This document shows, in pieces, positions 10,273 to 22,695 of a stretch of DNA of 64,000 nt. Position 1 is the stretch's first letter. Every line of letters begins with the position of its first letter. Made by a program: the position numbers and the translations under genes. Where the stretch lies: the NCBI GenBank assembly GCA_965644295.1, contig CBFFRP010000244.1, forward strand, positions 35,381-99,380, given 5' to 3'. This DNA is from Paraphysomonas bandaiensis (Eukaryota > Chrysophyceae). The notes under the pieces are model-generated. The model did not search any database. It saw only the letters and a program-made list of their open reading frames with translations, and had not been told where the DNA came from.

Positions 10273-11818
10273 CTAATCAGTATTAGAACTCATATCATCA
10301 TCTTGCTGTCCTACTGTATCGTTCTTGTCAATGTCGTCGATTCGATTATGTAAATCTACAGACTTGGTGCTGTCATCTGACTCCACAATATTGGGGCCAA
10401 CATGACTTTCCGGTACTACTACGTCGTCGACGGACTTATCTCCAACAGCATCTACATCAAAGAGTATGGGAAGTTGATTTTGTGTACTATTTCTCCTCCG
10501 CCTTTGCGAAGCGATGTCATCGTTTTCTTTAGAGAGCGTCGAAGTAGCAGAATTCAACCAGTTCCCAGTAGCAGTACCAATATCTATTGGCAGCTGAATG
10601 TCCTTAAAAGTTCCTCTTCGAGTAGGTGCATTACTATCCCCAGAATGTGATCTACCACTTGTTCCCTCTTTCTTAGAGAAGAACGAGCCAGATAACAGCG
10701 GCCTAATACCATCGGAGAGACCTCCGGCTGCATGCTTCAAGAGCCCTCGTATAGGTCGAGACTCCTCGTTGATTCGGTCCTCACCCTCTACTGGGGGAGA
10801 TAGTAGGGGGAGGTTGCATCTGCAAGTGGAGTACTTTGGCCCTTCAACTGTCCCACCGCATCGGAAGCACGTCGGCACCATATAAGTGGTAGTGGCGGAG
10901 GTATCCGGCTCTCCGGTGGGGAGGCTCCATACATCTAACAGAGTTCCCCTAGTGGTATTAACAGTGGGAACATCAGGTGGAAGAGAAGGTTTGCTATTCT
11001 CCGAAATTTGTTCATCACACAAATCTCCAGCTTCAGGTGGTACCGGATTCGATACTTCTTCACTTCCGACGTCACTTACCATGAACTGTCTCGCTTTGCT
11101 GGCAGTATTAAGACAATCGTTAGATTTCTGTATGGTTGTTTCAGCTATTAATCTTTCACTCTCACAAGAAATGCCATCAATGTTTCTCTGTAGAACTTGA
11201 CAAAGACTGACTACACAATCTTCTAGTCTCACATTTGACTCCGTCAATCGATTTGTATTCTCCTCCAGATCAGATATTCGCGATCGAAGAGATTTGACCT
11301 CCTTGATCAACAGGCGTTGTTGTTCTGCTGCTTGGGTGACTTTATCATCCAGGCGAGCCTTTCGAGAACGCAGCGAATTTATCTTTTCCGTGGCATCAGT
11401 TTGTAACTATCACACAACATGTAAGCTCATTTGGAAATTAAGCGGAAAGATAGACCTTTTCGGCATAGCTTTCTATACTTTTCCTGGTTTCTCGCTCTTC
11501 TTCCAACAATTTCTCTAATTCTCGAATGTATGCAGACTGTAATAGACATAAAACACGATCATATGATAGTGCGTGCATGACCTGATCGTCCGGCGTGGGT
11601 GTCTCTGGTGCCTCTGTGTCGGAGGGATTCAGGTCACTGACTATCTGTGTAAGAGTTCTTCCTAGCTGCGCGACTGCAGATAGTTCACTCTTATCTATCT
11701 GAGTGGTGTGATCTACCTCCTGTTCACTGGTCAGTGGATCATGCAGTGGGAGGGAGTCAGTTACCTGCAGACTGTTTATAGCCTCCTGAAGAGAACGAGC
11801 AGCCGCTTCCACCTGCAT
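10273..11818 (-). CDS. Coiled-coil protein with a Cys cluster, function unknown
   Basis: Two exons, 11818-11456 and 11406-10273, joined across a 49-bp intron (GTCTAT donor, GATAG acceptor) give about 498 residues. Residues 1-120 are acidic with predicted helices. Residues 120-200 form a clear coiled coil (DKVTQAAEQQ, EVKSLRSRISDLEENTN). Near residue 270 is a small Cys cluster, CFRCGG...CRC, that could bind a metal. The C-terminal half is Ser/Asp/Glu-rich and probably disordered. I do not recognise the family. It is divergent from CFAP206, 596 bp away, so a role in the axoneme or basal body is possible but only inferred from position. The weak donor makes the exact joint less certain than the two frames. 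Confidence 0.7.
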
Positions 11819-12414
11819 ATCAGACGACGGACTGCACTATGAAATCTTGTGTTGAACAATTATACGGCTGGGCTGGTGTTTAATGTATGAGTTTGACGAG
11901 CAAACGGAGTATATATATGCGTGCATACAGCAGCATACAGCATACAGCATACAGCATACAGCAGTATAGGCGTCTCCTACACACGTGCACCATATCTATG
12001 GAATGTGCTGTGTAGAACTGTATTGTAATGCTGTATGTAGGTATACCATGCCACAGGATTCTATTCTTCCATAGCTGTACGGTACGTATAAAACAGTATA
12101 AGACGGTATACGCCGTATAGTCCAACTGTGTACGTATAAAACAGTATAAGACGGTATACGCCGTATAGTCCAACTGTGTGGGAGATGAGAATACAACTTA
12201 TACAGCACTGTATACAGCATATAATCGGCAGTTACACGATGTCTGTATGAGAGTGGACACTACGCTGCTGTATAGTCACAGTATAGCCTGCAGATGTAGG
12301 TGTCCAGTGCAGTGGGGGCGACATACACACACATACATACACATCGAGAGATCGGGACCCACTTCAGCACTGAACTTAACGTCCGCATACATCTCATCTT
12401 AACAAATCAAAGAG
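11819..12414. promoter_or_regulatory. Bidirectional promoter region, coiled-coil gene / CFAP206
   Basis: 596 bp between divergent starts. It contains a CATACAG run (about 11925-11962), a 48-bp direct duplication (12083-12178), and repeated CTGTATAC, ACAGTATA and GCTGCTGTATAG words shared with other head-to-head gaps in the window. Function is inferred from position. Confidence 0.5.
12083..12178. repeat. Two perfect 48-bp direct repeats
   Basis: 12083-12130 and 12131-12178 look identical. Each contains AAAACAGTATAAGACGGTAT and a GTATACGCCGTATAG near-palindrome, so they may carry duplicated factor-binding sites. Confidence 0.9.
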
Positions 12415-14742
12415 ATGGACGACATAAAAGATATCATTGGTACTATAGTGAGGGGGTGTGCGCAGGGCGGAGTCGTAGTCTCTGAGGTGCTTGCTGCCTT
12501 TGTTGCTCGTACGGTAATACACACACACGTATATATATACATACACACTGCTAACGTGCCTTTAGATCGTGGAATCAAGCACAGACTCCTTTGCTCTTGA
12601 TCGTGCGCTCACTTCTGAGGCGAAAGATGAGGTTATCATTCAGAGCATCGAGAAGCTGTTGGAGAAAGACAGTCCGCAGCTTGAGACTATGAAGATGCAG
12701 GTAAATACACTCATTGCGGTCGTTGTCGATACTATTTTTATATTAACTCTTTACAGGTTGACTTTGATTGTTCATTTTTAGAAGAAGACGCTGAGTTCCA
12801 AAAAACTATACGACTTCACAAAAAAGTTGTGTCCACAGCAAGGGCGAACATTGCCGAATTAGAAATGCAAGACGCGAATGACTTTGAAGCACTGACGACA
12901 TTGTACCGCAAAATATTTCGATTTCTTTTAGAATTTGTGCCGACAGAAAAATCTATACAGGACCGGGCCATCGAGAGGGAGGTGGCTGCAGCGTTAGAGA
13001 GCGTGTTTCCTAGGATTGGTCTAAAGGCGTTTGTGCAACTCTCTTACGAAGAAAAGAACGCGCAACTGATGGAACTTGCCCGCATTGTATTTGGCATTCG
13101 TCTTTTTAATCGCCATCAAGATAGAGGGGGGGCTGGTATCGATAATATTGATTCGAAATGTCCGGAATTAGCTGGAAGTATTGATCGCGAAATTCGAAAA
13201 GAAGCCGAATCTGTATCAAATTTGTGCAGTAAGTATCAGGAAATCATTGTGAAAACGCATTTGCAACGACGTCGTCTTGAAATGAAAGCGAGAGAGAAGA
13301 TTAACGGTAGAATAAACGATTGCAAAGACGAAGATATTAAGGGTGATGATAGCGTGGATGATGTGGAGATGGAAGACGAAGAAGTGGGTGACTGGCTGTT
13401 GGAGCGATGGTCACATGAGCTGGCTAATAGACGTCAGTATCTCGCATTTCTCAGAAGTTTGCAGGAAGAAGTGGGTGCTAGTGTGGCAAAGATCACTGAT
13501 TTGATAGATACAATTCAGGACGAATTGATCAACCTGAGTGGCTTGGTGGGGGGCCGGGCGTCGGTCGCGAAGGAGCAAGTTTACCCACGATTTGATGCTC
13601 TTGCCAGTACGTGGTTGACTCTTTGGGAAGAATATAACCTTTTGAGGGCCAGGAATAACACCTACATGAAATTAAAACTCTATCGATCATCCTATGTCTG
13701 TGCATTGACGGAACGCATGTATTCCACATTGGGAAGAATCATGGACTTGAAGGGAGATGTTGTGTCACTCGCTGCTGCAAAGAGTGGTGCATATGATGAT
13801 GAAAAAGCCACTATGACACCATTGGACAAGAAGCATAGCATTGAAGATAAATCTGGCAATAAAGGTGGTATGTCAAAGGTAGATGACGAAGACAACGACG
13901 GGGATGGTGGACCTGACGACATGACTGCTGAAGCAAAGACTGACAGTGCAAACAATGAATCTTCTATTCCGAGGGTTTACAATGATCGAGATATTGTACT
14001 GGAGACCATGTCAGCCAAAGGTGCTGCTCTACTTTCTGTACACGATACTCCCGATTTTATGCAGCTACCTCTTGAGTTACAAGGGTTCTGTCCATGGACA
14101 ATGGTGCACGCCAACGGCCTATTGGTTCCAGGAAAACCTGCTCTTGGAGTAATTCGATATGAAAATTTATACTACGTTTGCGAACATAAAGTCGCCATAA
14201 AAGCCTTTATGGATGATCCTGCTTATCATATAAAGAAAATCAAAGAAACTGCTCAAAAGAGTCCTGAATATATTCATTTGCTACGACTTCAAAACTACTT
14301 TCCTTCAGCCTCCATTGCTCGCCTCGTCGAAAGACCGGACTTTGATGCGCAAAGTGGAAGCAAACCAACGACCAAAGATGCTAGCACAGGAACTCCTACC
14401 CATTTCATTGAGAAGAGAATTGATCCTCATTATCATTGGAATGAGTGGGTATTGCGCCAGCGGGTGTTGAAAGTTGTAAATTTGAAAAATTGTCGCACTG
14501 TTGGACAACAAACAGATCAATCACATTTCAAGCGCGACAGCGAAACTCAAGTGTATTTGCCACGGGCGAAAGAAACTCAGACTAAACGTGACCGAGGAAC
14601 TAACCCAGCTACTAAGTCGGTGTATATAACTGGACTGCGAGGAAAGCTATCAGAAGATGCCAAGGCTGTTTCCAGATACATTTCTCCTGATGTTAGCAAC
14701 AAGGAAAGAGTTCGTGCAGTTACCCTCACTTTGGATCCATAA
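12415..14742 (+). CDS. CFAP206: Cilia- and flagella-associated protein 206
   Basis: Three exons (12415-12513, 12566-12700, 12757-14742) join in frame to 739 residues. The N-terminus follows the family pattern: an I-I-G-T-I-V-R helix, a V-S-E-V-L-A-A-F segment, then LETMKMQVDFD at the exon 2/3 joint. Further family blocks are ALESVFP, IVFGIRLFNR, a LQGFCPWTMV...LLVPGKPALGVI stretch, YHWNEWVLRQ, and the C-terminal ITGLRGK. CFAP206/FAP206 sits at the base of radial spoke 2 in the 96-nm repeat of motile axonemes. The protein is longer than the roughly 620-residue human form because of acidic inserts near residues 240 and 370. The internal introns fall in the conserved N-terminal part and their removal restores the family sequence. 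It shows the organism has motile 9+2 flagella. Confidence 0.93.
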
Positions 14743-15104
14743 TTCTTTACTGGAAAATGTTTTCAATGAAATGTTTAAATGAAATTAGCATGAGCCGGAT
14801 GTTATTGAAGCCTAGAATTTAGTTGTTCGGCAGTGTGCCCACTTCTGTAGTAGTAGTAGGGGCTGTAGTATGAAAACGTATTAATAATTATATGAGTTTA
14901 TGTTTTATACATTGGCCTTCGAAATGTAATTTTTAGTAGATCCTTATAAGCTTCAATGGATAGAGCGTCTGATCACAACTGCATACTTAGAACTAGCGAA
15001 TATGTACTGTTCGACATGTTAATCGCTTATGAAACAATACTTCAATACAGTTGTAGTGAGTTGACACATTTGTAGTCCCTAATGACAAATTCAATCTAAT
15101 TGAG

Positions 15105-16610
15105 AAGGGCTTGGTAACCATTAGTGACCCATTTATGAGTGCCCAGTTTCTGGCAATTACAATGGCAACTAAAATGACCACTAATACCGAACTAGATAAT
15201 AATTGCTCAAATATTTTTTATGAATGTTTTTGAGTTCAAATGCGATGCATATTTCCAATGATTTTTAGAATTTTTGGGCATGGTTGGGGCCATTGGCCTC
15301 TTATCAGCATTGAAGGATCAATTCTTTCGTTAGAATGAGAAAAAAAGCGTGATGATTATCATCACTACACGTAACAGAGTCATTGATAAATTTGATTCGA
15401 TATGATGAAGAAAAGTAAGTAAAAGTATGAAATTTTCAAGTAGTATATATCATAATGTGAATGGATGGAAGATAAATAATACGATGACATATATGGTAGT
15501 CACTTATGCCGTTATATTTGTTCTATATTGTGAGCTATTACTACTTTACCTGATATATATATATGTCGCACATAAAACAATTAAAGTGTTTATTGCAATT
15601 GAATGTCTTATTATTAGCAATAGGAGTTTAAGATTTAGTGCTTAACTCTGATATCCTATTGTGCGTCACCTCAACCACTTTCGCCCTATCACTCAAAGCA
15701 AATGCAGCGAGCAGGAGAAGAATGTCGACAAACCTGACATCTTCTGACTTCTAGATTTTTGAGTCCTTAAGGTGAACAGCCTGGATGCTTGACTTTAGTA
15801 GAGGCAGCCCAACAATATCCCGGATGCCTATTTATTTGTCAAGGCCCAAAGACGTCTACACAAATGAAACGTATTTGTGTCCCTTGTACCACACAAGTAT
15901 TTGGCTATGAGTGGGCAGAACAATATCTGCTACTATATATATGCAACTCACGTTAGTTTCCCGGAGAAATATCTCCGGTACTTGTTCCCCAGAACACCAC
16001 GAAGAGAGGCGAGTCCAACTTTGTGGAGGGTAAAGTTATGTACTTTTAAGTAAGAAATTATAATTATTAATTTAAGCACTTCACAGCTTATTCGTGTAAC
16101 TCACGGCGAACACCTGTTCTCAGCAACATGTGTTTATCATATATATGTTGAGGCTTACTATAGCAAACACCACGAAGCAGGAACTTCAATTTGTCGAGTG
16201 TGTTGTTGCTCACAAATCTATTTTCTAACTCTTATATATATATATGGCAATAAGTTTGCCTCTGATAATGCGAATGCTTCCACGAAGTAGCTGTAGAGTT
16301 GCATGAACATTGTTTAGAGTTTCTTTGGAGAATAAAGGAGATACTATATATATCGTTACAATTTAATACACTTAATACTATATAACATGTATCAAGTACC
16401 AGTAATTATATACTAATATTTTGTAATTTAATCATTATAATTGGACTTGAAAATATTATTATATTTTACTTTAGCTAGCAATATATTGTCGACTGGCCCT
16501 GGTAATTACCACTAATGGGTGCCCAGTTACCGGAAATAATGGCTTTACTATTAATTGTAATTAATCACATCGATTGTAATTAATTGTATTACTATTAATC
16601 AGACCCTGTA
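15105..16610 (+). repeat. Dispersed non-coding repeat X, copy A
   Basis: Related to 26830-27800 (inverted) and 36640-37350 (direct). Shared landmarks are GGTAACCATTA near the end, GTGCCCAGTT followed by CCGG near both ends, a GCAAACACCACGAAGCAGG block (16164) and GTAGCTGTAGAGTTGCATGA (16288). This copy carries extra sequence near 15620-16160. Boundaries are approximate. No transposase is evident, so it may be a non-autonomous DNA element. Confidence 0.7.
15817..16033 (+). repeat. Repeat module Y, copy 1
   Basis: Roughly 80% similar, in inverted orientation, to 16784-16994. A shorter piece also occurs at 48049-48117. One frame preserves the same peptide pattern in the two long copies (M-P-x-Y-L-S, K-D-x-Y-T, P-L-Y-H-T-S-I), suggesting decay from a coding element. 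Confidence 0.65.
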
Positions 16611-16783
16611 ATAGAGAGCATCACATCGATCAGACATTCCCTTGAAATTATTTGTGTGACCTTCTTCCGATATCGTAATTAATTTCCAGAAGTCACAACA
16701 AATTTGTGCTGATTAGTTATGGGTAGAGGTCTAACTAGTATGCCTAGCATTCAACTAGCCACTATATTGGTACAAGTTTTTTC

Positions 16784-16994
16784 CCTCAACAAATTCGGAC
16801 TCGCACCTTTTCGTGGTGTTCTGGGGGATAAGTACTGGAGAGATTCTCTCTGGGAAACTAACGTGAGCCGCAAACATAGTCAGCAGATATTCTTCTGCCC
16901 ACTCATAGCCGAATGCTTGTGTGGTACAAGGGATACCAATAAGTGTCACTTGTGTAGTCGTCTTTGGCCCCTGACAAATAAACAGGCATCCGGG
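16784..16994 (-). repeat. Repeat module Y, copy 2 (inverted)
   Basis: Inverted partner of 15817-16033, about 750 bp away. The pair could form a long hairpin. A 64-codon minus frame here (16949-16755, containing FGYEWAEEYLLTMF) has no recognisable family. Confidence 0.65.
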
Positions 16995-17323
16995 AATGGG
17001 TCCACCTCAAGGGCATCCGGGACAGGGCCCACTTGCTATTGCTATTTAACCCCTATTGCTAAATAATAAGACTTTCAATATAGAAGTCGTATTACGATAT
17101 TTGATACGGTCTTCAATCGCTTAATCATTACACAATTAATATTATTACTTTGCTATAATGTTATTCTATTTCACTACTCGTGTAGGCGTTGAAGAATATT
17201 ATATTGCTCGAATATGTGTTCCATACGCACCGTGTATAGAAAGGAGATACAGCTGAATTACGCATATATAGTAAAATATAAATATGCGATGCACAAATTA
17301 TTTTTACAAATCTTACCAAACCA

Positions 17324-20300
17324 TTATGAAGCAGTGTAGTTATACAAAAAACTTTCAATGATAACAATTGACAGTTCATAGCACACAGAAACGCTTTCGC
17401 ATTGCTTAATAAACTCCTGTAGTGTGGTACCTGACACATCTTTCGTTGACATGCAATCGCTCACTCTGGGTGTACTGGATGGAAGCCAAACGAAGCCATC
17501 CAATCCTACTCTGACAGCAGCATTACCTTTGCGCTGCATATACTGATTGTCATAATGAATGTGACGCCGTCCTCTATTTCTTGGAGTCGAAGACAGCGAT
17601 TTAACCGAATCAATACTTCCAACCACGTTTTCTTCAGTTTGATGCTTCGGCAATTCAGACTCAGCACTAGGTACTGTTTCCGCAACTTTTTCAGGAACTT
17701 TAGTCGCAGATTCATTCGACATAACACTGACACCTTGCATCAGCGGGGATGTAGAAACCAGAGTCGATGTAGAACCGGAAAGAGTATTAGTGCCAAACGA
17801 TCCAATTCCGTACAGTGCTTTCTCCCTACTCGGACTTCCGGGAATAATTTCGTCAGTGGACTCCTCGGATAATGACTCAGCGTGGCTGGCACTGTCAAGA
17901 CTGCACACTGATTCCGAAGAGTTCATGGCTGATGGAACTTTTTCATCCGCTTTATCACACTTTATTTCATCTGCCATATGAAGCAGCTGCTGCCTGGCAC
18001 TTCCCCTACCTGTAAAACGAGACCCAATGTCCATAAATCTGCTCCGAAAATCCGATCGGACTGGTGACCCCGCTTGTGTAGTTTTAAGATAAGACAACTT
18101 CTGCGACAGTTGAGACTCGCGATTTCGAGAATTTGTTTGCCTTCCTCCTGTGTAATTGCGAGAGTGTACGTCATATTTACATTGCGGATCTCGCATTCCA
18201 AGATCAGTCCAGTTCGTTCGCTGCTTCTCATCAGGAATCCAATCGAACTCTGTACACATTAAAATAAGTTTCTCGATTCGTGAAGTAGGCGACTCATATT
18301 GTTTAAGTACAGATAATGTCACGTGGGGTGGCGATGAAGGCGGTAGTGTCAACGGCGGAACACGAATAATAGGATGAGCCCTAAAGGGGTGCAACTGCAA
18401 ATTGGATGCACAAAAGTATTCCGGTATTTGAACAATGCGCAATGGGAGACTGGAAACGCGCCTAAAGAGATTATTTATAAATTTGTCCATTAATGCAGGA
18501 ATGCAAACAATCCAATGAATAGCAAAATGGAATACTCTTTTAAAGTTGTACGTGGGCTCACATTGAAGATAAGCCCACTGGGGAAGAGTGGTGGACTGAT
18601 GCTTTCCAGCCAACCAAAACTTGACATTAAGCATCTGTTTCTTGGGATTACACCCACGATCTGTATTCACATTTTCGTAGGATACCACTAAATCATCTGC
18701 GCGGTCACAATATGAATGAAACACACTCAAAAATTTTTCAAATGCATTTTTGTAATCGTCTACGACGTTCGATAAATCTACAGACAACACAGGTATCACA
18801 GCAAATCTCAGTCTCTTTGCTTTCGAACCCTCTGATAAAACATCCATATTCCCGAGGAGAACTTCATCGGTAAGGTTCCATGAGTACTCTGGCTCTGGAT
18901 ACTGATAAAATAACTGCTTCGTGCTTTCAAATTTATGGAGATACCGTGACCATATTTTGTACGAGTAAAGAGCAGTTGTGTCACTGTCATTGACACCAAT
19001 TTTAGACATGTAGCGATGAACGCTAACGGCACCACGCGATGGTAAATATGAAAGAAATTGAATTCGGTGTCCCATTGAAAGCGCAATAAATTGCTGATCC
19101 GACGCCTCCTTTTCGTTGGTGGACAATACGAATCGTTTGTAGGACTTCATATCAACCGCATCAGCGTCAACAACTTGGAATTCCTGGGCTAAGCGCTGAT
19201 TCACCATTTCCTCTAGAAGAGCCTCGGGATTTCTATAAGGACATACGGAAGGATCTAACAACAATGAATAATTGGATAGTGTATATCCGTTTCTAATATC
19301 GTCAATCGCTGGCAAGTAATCAGTTGCCAATGGTAGAACGGCAGGCTGGCAAAGGCTGTTATAATTTAAATGATAGCCAGTGCTAATATTGGATTCAACG
19401 TGTCCAGAAGAAAATGCATAAGCCCACCTCCGTCTGTTGTGTGTTCGCGTTTCCATAAATTGTTGTCCCTCCTCTCTGCGAAAAGGGTTTATTCCGTACC
19501 TGCGCTTTTGAAACTCTTGTAATGGAAGTGAGAAAAGTCCCTTGTATGACACCGGAGGTTGAGACTTCAATCTATCACGGTCGATGTCCAGGCTTCCAGC
19601 AAGCGACACACCTGCACCATCTGGAGGTGTCGCACACATAACACTGTTATCAGCTCCAGCTGAAGATGCCGAACGATGGCCGTCCCCACGTTGATCGTCT
19701 GATTTCTGAGATTGACGGCTCAATTGTTGGGATGTCTCGATATCACTTAGTGATGTTGCCACACCACTCTGTCGCTGAGTGGAGTGGGTGGAAATTCCTT
19801 TCCACTCCTTTCGAGTTGCATCAATGCGGGTTCGAGACACAGGTATAGCAATAGGTGCACTGCTCTTTACCGCAGCTCTAGAAACATTCGATGGCTTGCG
19901 TTGCGGAGGACTGTCATTGGCACTCTCCTTCGCAACTGCATTAAAATACTGTTGGCGAAACCTATTTGACATTCGCGTTACAAGCGGCGAGTTAGTTACA
20001 GGATTCGTAGTCAGGGCAGGTCGCGACATGACGTGGCTTGTTGTGTCATTTCCATCGACCTGAGCTGAGGAGTAATTCGCGCCACGATTGTGCCTTATGC
20101 CGTCAGCATATTCTACGGGAAATTCTTGAAAGTTATACCCACTCATAACACGTGCACTTTGTGGTATTGGATTCGGCAAATAAGGTACTCGAGAATGTGA
20201 ACGGTTGCAGGCTTTGCTTCTATCCGATATCGCTTCTCCCACTGCATCTTCTTTTACATTAGTATTCAGATACAAATTTCCGCCCTGGCCAGATAGAGAT

Positions 20301-22695
20301 CCCGCACAATTAGACACGCCGATAGGCACCATCGTATGGGCTCCAGCAGAAGCTTTATAATCACTGCACTCACTATCTCTCCGACTTAAGGTTTTCGAAA
20401 ACACCTGACAATAGCATACACTTAAATTCATATCGAAACTTGCAAAAATCATACCTGGTACACTCTACTTCCAATACCTTTATCATGTAAATGCATTCGC
20501 TCTGCAAGAGTGGTTTTCTCACTTTCTAATGTCCCATTTGCAATCATGCTCAATAAATTATCAGAACTGTCCGAAGATTCAAGAGGTGATCCCACTGCAG
20601 GAGTTGCACTTGCGACATTGCACTTCTCACGAAAATCGATTTTTCCCCATACAACGACCTTATCCGGTATGCTATTAGTATTACAAGAATTTACGTTCAA
20701 TTTAGGCCCCGTGTCGCTACACTTTTCACTCTTAGATTCATCATGAAAATTATCATGTACGTTAGAATCACAATACTTCCCAGTTATGCTGTACAATAAT
20801 GCCCGAGGAATAGATGAAAAGAGAGGAAGCGTGACAGAGTTTGACCTTGCAAAACCGCTTAATATATCTGTGTAAGGAAATGGGGCAAAACTCCCCCATA
20901 AATCTTCCTGGAGTAGCATGACTTCTGTATTGAGTGAAGTCGCATGATTCGTAGCTAAGGACGGCTGTGCTGCAACTGATCCAAAGCTGTTATTCCGCGC
21001 ATGTGACTTCACATTAAGACTATCCCTCCTAGACTGCTGTCCACTTTCGTTCACATGAGATACGTGAGAAGGTAAATTATCAAGTGACCGCCGCTTTCTC
21101 CTCTTTCCTTGCTCAGGCATATATCGAAACTGTGCAGCATAGGTTGTTGTTGTCAGCGGTTTTAGTGCGTCGTCGGCATCCAGCTGCTCTAGCCCCGTCC
21201 ATCTAAAGTCGTTCTTTGGAGGACCATTCCATCCATCAAAAACTTGTGATTCCGAATACTTTGTTTTCGCAGTCATCGGAGTTTGAGCGACCCCGGACAT
21301 TTTCATATGCAGTGCCATAGAAGACCTAATAAAAGATTATTTCACGACAGAAAAAAAATATTGCACTTGCCTTGTGTCTTTTCCTATTAGAATATACTGC
21401 AAATTAATCCAGTGAGGCACTTCATAAAATCCGCCTACGCCATGATCTTTCGGGAGAACATGAAAAAGAGGAACGACGTGAAGTGGTGGCTGGGAGAGTG
21501 AGACTAAATCCATTCCTATTCCGGTGTCCATCATGCGCTGCTTGGTAATCTGTGCAAGCTTCGGGTCAACTTTAAAATAGCCCGAGCCAGCTGTGACCAT
21601 GACGATACTGTTTCCTGTCCGCACGAGATCACGGTCCATGTAATGTTTATCTAGAACGTTGAAAGTCACATTGATGGCTTCTAGCATATTCCCTTCCGCG
21701 GCCCCACTGGGAACAGTAATGGTGCCAGTAGACGATGGCTTGGAGGGGGAGTCAGGCATGTCTCCATTCACATTTGGGAATGGCACTTTCCAATTCAGAG
21801 CCTTTGCAAAATCCCAGAATTCCGCCTTAAGATTTCTGATAACAATTGATTTGTCATACACTGTCGAGTTTTCTAACACAACTTTAAAGTAATCTTGGTA
21901 TGAAACCCGTTCGGAGGCATCTGAGACGGTCTCCTCGGTGGAAATAACTTTATCACTATCAGCTTTTCCCTTCAGACGAAAGGTTCTTGCAAAAAACACT
22001 ATTGACAAAGAGTGAGTAACATCCTTGCTTTTCCACCTATCTAGAATAGGATCCACGAACATGTGTAAAAAGCGTTCGAAATACAAATTTCCATTCCTCT
22101 CCATTTCCCACATTTCCGATGATATCTGAATTAGCCAATAAATTCTTGCAGAGCGCGAACGAAATACAATGTTTGTCTTCGGTGTTATGATGCCAGACTT
22201 CACGTACTTTCTTTTCGTTTCAAGTTCTTGTATCTGAGCTTGCACATTTTCAATGCTCACCGACTGTCCACTGTACATTATTCTCCCGACAATGGCGTGT
22301 TTGAATCGCAATATATGACCGCGCTGAACAAATTGCCTTTTGCATGCTAATACAGCAAACTCTACTTCAGCATCTTCAGAGGCCACAGCACTGACCATAA
22401 CACGAGACGACAGTGAGTTCAAGCTGAGTAATTCCGCCACAAGTTTGGACACCATAACCTCATATCTATTCCCTCTTGTGGACGTCACAGAGGTTACTTT
22501 CAACACCAGCTGATCATCCTTACTCTCTAGGTTCGATATCTGTACGTAGTCGCCCTCTGATATGGAGGGAGCGGTCTCGCTGCTTATCTCAGGGTGCTGG
22601 AGAGATATAGCGTCATCATTTGACTTGTTGTCTATGCGCACTGTGTACGTCCTCTGCGTCATGACTCTCACTCGATGTCCCCCTACATCAGACAC
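17324..22695 (-). CDS. DEPDC5: GATOR1 subunit Iml1/DEPDC5
   Basis: Three exons (22695-21371, 21325-20455, 20404-17324) encode about 1758 residues. The N-terminal Iml1 domain is clear: NIVFRSRSARIYWLIQISSE, ISSEMWEMERNGNLYFERFL, LEAINVTFNVLDKHYMDRDL, then TKQRMMDTGIGMDLVSL and PHWIN. Residues about 1055-1160 match the SABA part (RRRWAYAF, QPAVLPLATDYLP, QRLAQEFQVV), residues about 1175-1295 the SHEN part, and residues about 1340-1440 plus the C-terminal GFVWLPSS strand the C-terminal domain. In GATOR1, Iml1 binds the Rag GTPases and restrains TORC1 on lysosome-like membranes when amino acids are low. I find no DEP domain between SHEN and the C-terminal domain. Intron 1 has a GC donor (GCAAGT) and is the only joint that keeps the frame. 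Long Ser/Asn-rich linkers explain the extra length over the human protein. Confidence 0.9.

Larger units (their letters stand above)
14743..17323. other. Gene-free, repeat-rich interval
   Basis: AT-rich sequence between CFAP206 and Iml1, whose 3' ends converge on it. It is mostly occupied by one copy of a dispersed repeat (15105-16610) and an inverted pair of about 210-bp modules (15817-16033 and 16784-16994). I see no host gene. Confidence 0.6.

Noticed and set aside
12829-12831. GTG as a start for CFAP206
   Set aside because: Exon 3 reads upstream of it to the acceptor at 12757, and the spliced N-terminus matches the family from 12415.
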